NCBI RefSeq assembly: GCF_023544445.1
Contig: NZ_JALPVJ010000001.1
Span: forward strand, 1 to 64,000
Source: Actinoplanes sp. M2I2
GTDB taxonomy: Bacteria > Actinomycetota > Actinomycetes > Mycobacteriales > Micromonosporaceae
Length of the DNA: 64,000 bases
Direction of reading: 5' to 3'
Position 1 is the first letter of the stretch. The number at the start of each line of letters is the position of its first letter. The translations under genes were made by a program, and so were the position numbers. The notes below the pieces were generated by a model, which did not search any database, had not been told where the DNA came from, and worked only from the letters and a program-made list of their open reading frames with translations. This document shows positions 59,684 through 64,000 of this stretch, in pieces.

Positions 59684-59720
59684 TAACGGTCGTCTCAGAT
59701 TCGCTCGGTACGAATTCGGC
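59684..59720 (+). promoter_or_regulatory. 37-bp motif shared with the orphan regulator (copy upstream of MmpL)
   Basis: Partner of 57507-57543. GTCTCAG (59692-59698) and TCGCTCGGTA (59701-59710) are identical in both copies. It lies 37 bp before ATG 59758, consistent with a promoter element. Confidence 0.55.
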
Positions 59721-59757
59721 CTCAGACAAAGTGATGCGACCCGTCAGGAGGCTATTG

Positions 59758-61893
59758 ATGTCAGTCAACGGAGCGCCAGCCAGGGAAGCGCCACCCGGCC
59801 GGTGGGTGCCGTGGCTCGTGATCGGCTTGTGGCTGGTGCTGGCCGCGGTCATGGTGCCGTTGAGCGGAAAGTTGAGCTCGGTCACCACCGACAGAGCCGT
59901 GGACACCCTGCCCGCCGGCGCCGAGTCCACCAAGGTGGCGGTGCTGGAGGACAGTCTCCCCGGCGGTGAGGACAACACGTTCGTCTTCGTGTACCACCGC
60001 GCCGGCGGCTTGACCGGCGCCGACCGCGCGACGGTCGAGCGCCACTACGACGCCTTTGCCAAGCAGTACCCGCCGAAGGTGCCGGCCCCGGCCGGTGAGG
60101 ACGACGAGGGACCACCGACGAGACCCTCCACCGACGGCCAGGCGATGATGTTCACCCTCGATGTGAGTACGACCTACGGCGCACCGGAGACCATCGTCGG
60201 TCCGTTGCGGGACGCCGCGAAGGACCGCCCCGCCGGTTTGGAACTCGAGGTGACCGGCCCCGCCGCGATCGACGGCGACCTGGACGCCGTCTTCGACGGC
60301 ATCGACCTGCAGGTCTTCCTCACCACCGTCATCGTCGTCACGCTCCTGCTCATCCTCACCTACCGCAGCCCGGTGTTGTGGTTCATCCCGCTCGTGGCCG
60401 TGGGCGCGGCCGCGCTGACCGCGATGGCGACCGTCTACCTGCTCGTCAAGGGCTTCGGCATCGTGGTCAACGACCAGAACTCGGCGCTGCTGACGATCCT
60501 CGTCTTCGGCGTCGGCACGGACTACGCGCTGTTGCTCATCGCCCGATATCGGGAGGCACTGCACCACCACGAGAACGTCCGGGTCGCCATGGTCCACGCT
60601 CTACGCGGCGCGGCGCCGGCCATCGTCGCGTCCGCGGCGACCGTGGTCGCCGGCCTGCTCTGCCTGCTCGTCGCGGACCTGAACAGCACCAGCGGGCTGG
60701 GCCCGATCGGGGCGGCCGGCATCCTGTGCGCGCTGGTGGCCATGCTGACGCTGTTCCCGGCGATGCTCGTGGTGCTCGGCCGGCGGGTCTTCTGGCCGGC
60801 CATCCCGCGGTTCAGCACGGCCGTACAGGAGAAGCCGGGGCTGTGGGGACGGCTCGGCACTGCCATCAGCCGCCGCCGGTGGGTGGCGACGCTTGGCTCG
60901 CTCGGTGTCCTCGGCGTGCTGGCCATCGGGCTGACGGGCAACACCGGCGCCCTGCGGGAGCAGGACCAGTTCCTGAACGCGCCGGAGTCGGTCACCGGCT
61001 TCACCGTTCTCCGCCAGCACTTCCCGGAGCTGGGCGGCCAGCCGATGACGATCTTCACGCGGCCGGCGTACCAGGAACGGGTCCTCGACATCGTCAAGGG
61101 GACTCCCGGTGTGGCAGTGGCCGTGCCGGGAGGGACCAGCGGTGGCTGGGCCGACATCTCCGTGTTCCCGACGGACGCGCCGGACACCGTCGCCGAGTAC
61201 GACACCATCAAACGGATGCGCACCGCCGTGCACGCGGTGAACGGGGCGGAGGCGATCGTCGGCGGGCCGAGCGCGGAGAACCTCGACACCGAGGTGACCA
61301 CCAGCCGCGACGAGAAGCTGGTGATCCCGCTCGTGCTCGCCGTCGTCCTGATCATCCTCGGGCTGCTGCTGCGCGCGATCGTGGCCCCGCTGATCCTGAT
61401 GGCCACGGTGATCGTCTCGTTCGCCGCGGCCTTCGGCGGCAGCGTGTTCGTCTTCGACACGATCCTCGGGTTCAAGGGCGTCGACTATTCGGTGCCGCTG
61501 CTGGCCTTCCTGTTCCTGGTGGCACTCGGCGTCGACTACAACATCTTCCTGGCCAGCCGGGCCCGTGAGGAAACCGTGCGTCTCGGCACCAGAGACGGCA
61601 TGCTCAAGGCCCTCTCCGCCACCGGTGGTGTCATCACCTCGGCCGGCCTGGTCCTGGCAGCCACGTTCGCGGTCCTGGCCACCCTTCCGCTGGTGATGCT
61701 GATCGAGGTCGGGTTCCTGGTCGCCTTCGGCGTGCTGCTCGACGCCCTGCTGGTGCGGTCGGTCCTGGTGCCCGCCCTCACCCTGCTGATCGGCCGGCGG
61801 ATGTGGTGGCCGAGCCGGCTGTCCCGACCGGTGGAACCGCCGGACCGTCGACGGCCGCTCGTGGAGGATGAGGAGCCCGCGCTGCAACGGTGA
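59758..61893 (+). CDS. MmpL/RND-type membrane transporter
   Basis: 711 residues from ATG 59758 (RBS caggagg). Two repeated halves, each with an extracytoplasmic loop and a membrane bundle. First half: VPWLVIGLWLVLAAVMVPLS, loop to 180, TTVIVVTLLLILTYRSPVLW, FGVGTDYALLLIARYREALH (Asp-Tyr proton-relay motif). Second half: VIPLVLAVVLIILGLLLRAI, LVALGVDYNIFLASRAREET. The GTDYALLL and GVDYNIFL motifs are diagnostic of MMPL proteins. Exports lipids or drugs using proton motive force. A neighbouring MprAB-like pair may regulate it. Confidence 0.92.
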   Translation: MSVNGAPAREAPPGRWVPWLVIGLWLVLAAVMVPLSGKLSSVTTDRAVDTLPAGAESTKVAVLEDSLPGGEDNTFVFVYHRAGGLTGADRATVERHYDAFAKQYPPKVPAPAGEDDEGPPTRPSTDGQAMMFTLDVSTTYGAPETIVGPLRDAAKDRPAGLELEVTGPAAIDGDLDAVFDGIDLQVFLTTVIVVTLLLILTYRSPVLWFIPLVAVGAAALTAMATVYLLVKGFGIVVNDQNSALLTILVFGVGTDYALLLIARYREALHHHENVRVAMVHALRGAAPAIVASAATVVAGLLCLLVADLNSTSGLGPIGAAGILCALVAMLTLFPAMLVVLGRRVFWPAIPRFSTAVQEKPGLWGRLGTAISRRRWVATLGSLGVLGVLAIGLTGNTGALREQDQFLNAPESVTGFTVLRQHFPELGGQPMTIFTRPAYQERVLDIVKGTPGVAVAVPGGTSGGWADISVFPTDAPDTVAEYDTIKRMRTAVHAVNGAEAIVGGPSAENLDTEVTTSRDEKLVIPLVLAVVLIILGLLLRAIVAPLILMATVIVSFAAAFGGSVFVFDTILGFKGVDYSVPLLAFLFLVALGVDYNIFLASRAREETVRLGTRDGMLKALSATGGVITSAGLVLAATFAVLATLPLVMLIEVGFLVAFGVLLDALLVRSVLVPALTLLIGRRMWWPSRLSRPVEPPDRRRPLVEDEEPALQR

Positions 61894-61913
61894 GCGCGGC
61901 GGCACGTACGAGA

Positions 61914-61949
61914 TCCGGGACGGGAACCAGACCCGTCCCGGACCTTTTT
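61914..61949. terminator. hairpin with T-run between MmpL and the kinase gene
   Basis: TCCGGGACGGG (61914-61924), 7-nt loop, CCCGTCCCGGA (61932-61942), then CC and TTTTT (61945-61949). The run touches the stop of the convergent kinase gene. Confidence 0.85.
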
Positions 61950-63412
61950 CATCGGCCCGACGGCCGCCGCCCTTCGGTCCCGGTGGTGAGCCGCGCGCCC
62001 GGGTCGGGCGGGGCCGCGGCCGGAAGGTCGACCCGGAGCAGCGCGCCACCGCGTGCGGAGCGAGCGACGGTGACCCGGCCTCCGTGGGCGTCGACGACCC
62101 GCCGCACGATCGACAGCCCCAGACCGGATCCCGGCAACGCCCGGGCGCTGTCGGCACGGTAGAACCGGTCGAACACCCGCGGTACGTCGGCGGCGTCGAT
62201 GCCCGGCCCGGCGTCGTCGACCTCGAGCACCGCCGACGCGCCCTCGGCACGAAGCCGGACCTGGACCGGCTGGTCCGCGGGGGACCACTTGCCGGCGTTG
62301 TCGACGAGGTTGAGCACCGCCCGTTGGAGCGCGGCGGGACGCCCGCTCACCCACACGGAGGTCACGTCGAGCGCGACCTCGATGTCGGGTACGCGGGAAC
62401 GCGCCTGAATCGCGGCGGTCGCCACCACGTCGGCGAGGTCGAGCACATCGGTGCTCTCGTCGCTGACGTCACCGCGCGCCAGGTCGGTCAGCTCGGCGGC
62501 GAGGGTGCTCAACTCGGCCACCTGAGCGCCGAGATCGTTGAGCAGCCGGGTCCGGCTCTCCGCCGGCAGCGCGCTGTCCAGGGTGCCGCGCCGATCGAGC
62601 CGGATCAGCAGCTCGACGTTGAGGCGCAGGCTGGTGAGAGGGGTCTTGAGCTCGTGGGCGGCGTCCTCGGCGAGCAGCCGCTGCGCCCGCCGGGAGTCGC
62701 GGAGCGCGGCCAGCATGTCGTTGATCGCCTGGATCAGCCGCCGGATCTCCCCACCGCCCTCATCCGGGATGTCGGCGTCGAGATCCCGGGTGTGCGCGAC
62801 CCGGACCGCGGCCGCGGTCAGCCGGTCGATCGGCGCCAGCCCGGTCCGCGCCACGGTCCGTCCGACGAGGGCGCCGCCGACCACGCAGAGCAGCCCGATC
62901 AGCAGCATGCCGAACCCGAACTGGTTGATCGGGCTGTCGTCGGCGACGCGGGCCACCTGGACCGCGCCGCCGCCCGCCCGCAGCGTGTAGATGATGTGGC
63001 CGTCCTCGTCCCGGTCGCCCGACTCCATCAGGTCGGCCGGCCCGCCCTGCGCCACGCGCCCGGCGGGCCCGCTGACCGGAGGCAGCGCGGGTTGGCCGTA
63101 CGGCGTCCGGGTCGAGCCGTCGGGCAGGATGACCCGTACCAGCTGACCGGATCCGGGATATGGCGGTAGCTCCACCTGCGCCGGACCGGCCCGCTCGGCG
63201 TTCGCCGCCAGAGCGCGGGAGTCGGCGCGCAGCTGATCCTCGGTGGCGTCCTGCAGTTCCCCGTCCAGCAGCTCGCTGGCCACCTGGAAGGACACGAACA
63301 CGCTGACCGCGATGGCCGTCGCCGCGATCACCGTCAGCCTGGTCCGCAGGGACCGCCGGCGCCACCAACGGGTCAGCCGGCGCGAGGCCCGGCCGGCGGC
63401 CCTCCAGCTCAT
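61949..63412 (-). CDS. sensor histidine kinase, MprB-like
   Basis: 487 residues. Two membrane segments ([20 protein letters not shown] and [20 protein letters not shown]) enclose an extracellular sensor of about 120 residues. HAMP region about 185-235, H-box [20 protein letters not shown] with His253, N-box [33 protein letters not shown] and [21 protein letters not shown] 63412 overlaps the response-regulator stop by 4 bp. Closest in layout to actinobacterial MprB-type envelope-stress kinases. Confidence 0.92.
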   Translation of the reverse strand: MSWRAAGRASRRLTRWWRRRSLRTRLTVIAATAIAVSVFVSFQVASELLDGELQDATEDQLRADSRALAANAERAGPAQVELPPYPGSGQLVRVILPDGSTRTPYGQPALPPVSGPAGRVAQGGPADLMESGDRDEDGHIIYTLRAGGGAVQVARVADDSPINQFGFGMLLIGLLCVVGGALVGRTVARTGLAPIDRLTAAAVRVAHTRDLDADIPDEGGGEIRRLIQAINDMLAALRDSRRAQRLLAEDAAHELKTPLTSLRLNVELLIRLDRRGTLDSALPAESRTRLLNDLGAQVAELSTLAAELTDLARGDVSDESTDVLDLADVVATAAIQARSRVPDIEVALDVTSVWVSGRPAALQRAVLNLVDNAGKWSPADQPVQVRLRAEGASAVLEVDDAGPGIDAADVPRVFDRFYRADSARALPGSGLGLSIVRRVVDAHGGRVTVARSARGGALLRVDLPAAAPPDPGARLTTGTEGRRPSGR

Positions 63413-64000
63413 GGAGGAGTCTCCCGCAAGGTGTATCCCAGGCCCCGCAGGGTGTAGATCAATCGCGGCTCACCCTCGGCCTCCATCTTGCGGCGCAGGT
63501 AGCTCACGTACACCTGGAGGTTGTTGGCGGTGGCGCTCATGTCGAATCCCCAGATCGCCTCGAACAGCGCGTCGCGGGTCAGCACCCGGGTCGCGTTGCG
63601 CACGAGGACCTGCAGCAGGGAGAACTCGGTCCGGGTCAGGCGCAGCGGCCGCCCGCCCCGCCACGCCTCGAACCTGTCGGGATCGAGCCGGACATCGGCG
63701 TACGACAGAATTTGCGACTCCCCGTCGCCCGGCGTGCGCCGGCGCAGCAGGGCCCGCACCCGGGCCAGCAGCTCCTCGGTGGCGAACGGCTTGGGCAGGT
63801 AGTCGTCGGCGCCCGCGTCCAGCCCCGCGACCCGGTCGGAGACCTGGTCACGGGCGGTCAGCATCAGCACCGGCAGATCCCGGCCCGCGGCCCGCAACCG
63901 CCGGCAGGTCTCCAGGCCGCCGAGGCGGGGCATCATCACGTCGAGGATGAGCAGATCCAGCGCGTCACCGCCGGCCCCACCGACCCCGTCGAGCACATCG
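63409..64000 (-). CDS. OmpR-type response regulator, MprA-like (5' end beyond the window)
   Basis: At least 196 residues are visible; the N-terminus continues past 64000. Receiver: [20 protein letters not shown] with the phospho-Asp, [20 protein letters not shown] (Thr), [20 protein letters not shown] (Lys). Winged-helix DNA-binding domain: [56 protein letters not shown]. All key receiver residues in view are intact, unlike the orphan regulator at 57664. Operon order regulator then kinase. Confidence 0.92.
   Translation of the reverse strand, partial: DVLDGVGGAGGDALDLLILDVMMPRLGGLETCRRLRAAGRDLPVLMLTARDQVSDRVAGLDAGADDYLPKPFATEELLARVRALLRRRTPGDGESQILSYADVRLDPDRFEAWRGGRPLRLTRTEFSLLQVLVRNATRVLTRDALFEAIWGFDMSATANNLQVYVSYLRRKMEAEGEPRLIYTLRGLGYTLRETPP

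Overview
The window is high-GC actinobacterial DNA, most like Micromonosporaceae (Actinoplanes and relatives). Supporting this are strong GC3 bias, many GTG starts, Tat and Sec secreted enzymes, roadblock/LC7 and PATAN regulators, an actinobacterial dgt-dnaG pair, an MprAB-type two-component pair beside an MmpL transporter, and many genes whose -10 box lies 6-8 nt before the start codon (leaderless mRNAs). The genus is inferred; no rRNA or phylogenetic marker was compared.

Layout. 0-0.3 kb: a 171-bp palindromic MITE-like element. 0.3-13 kb: a core block with dusB, a DUF2786 protein, a five-gene roadblock/PATAN operon (minus strand), a VOC protein, dgt, dnaG and a three-gene DrrAB-like ABC exporter. 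13-15.8 kb: secreted alkaline phosphatase and a YihY/BrkB membrane protein, diverging around PHO-box-like direct repeats. 15.8-22.2 kb: a sugar-uptake operon (ROK regulator with a palindromic operator, RbsA/RbsC/RbsB-type transporter, Gfo/Idh/MocA dehydrogenase). Two TIM-barrel sugar-isomerase-like genes that would fit this pathway lie only at 33.8-35.8 kb. The stretch between (22.2-33.7 kb) is accessory.

Accessory stretch 22.2-33.7 kb: type VII/ESX-like secretion-target genes (YbaB-like, EspC-like, WXG-like) without a toxin domain; a displaced CdiA-CT RNase A-type toxin with a probable immunity gene and an out-of-frame Pro/Asp linker; a tightly overlapping operon of a DUF559/VSR-fold nuclease, a winged-helix-like protein, a 1086-residue double P-loop ATPase (N-terminal AAA, C-terminal HerA) and a SAM methyltransferase; a secreted DUF1996 protein; and a second toxin/immunity-like pair behind a perfect palindromic operator. 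The nuclease/HerA operon is the best candidate for an undescribed defence system.

36-41.2 kb: tRNA-Asn, then a metal-stress block: a MerR operon with a classical 20-bp-spacer promoter, a CmtR-type ArsR regulator with a CDF transporter, a DUF1232 protein, and chromate genes (chrA plus a chrB split in two) behind a palindrome. 41.4-46.3 kb: secreted GH64 glucanase with a LacI/CebR-type operator, GH19 chitinase, a Tat-exported PAF-acetylhydrolase-like hydrolase and an FAD amine oxidase. 46.3-52.6 kb: tRNA(CAT) followed by debris of an integrated element: a Shedu (DUF4263) defence nuclease, small zinc-ribbon and membrane proteins typical of actinomycete integrative elements, a frameshifted zinc-ribbon gene, a serine-recombinase remnant, a Nudix hydrolase and an XRE regulator.

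52.6-64 kb: a 1290-residue secreted ThuA/sugar-dehydrogenase/PKD/CBM6/two-F5-8C protein with LacI-like operator half-sites upstream; an orphan NarL-type regulator; a copper type II monooxygenase-like lipoprotein; an MmpL transporter whose upstream region shares a 37-bp motif with the orphan regulator; and an MprAB-like two-component pair cut by the window end.
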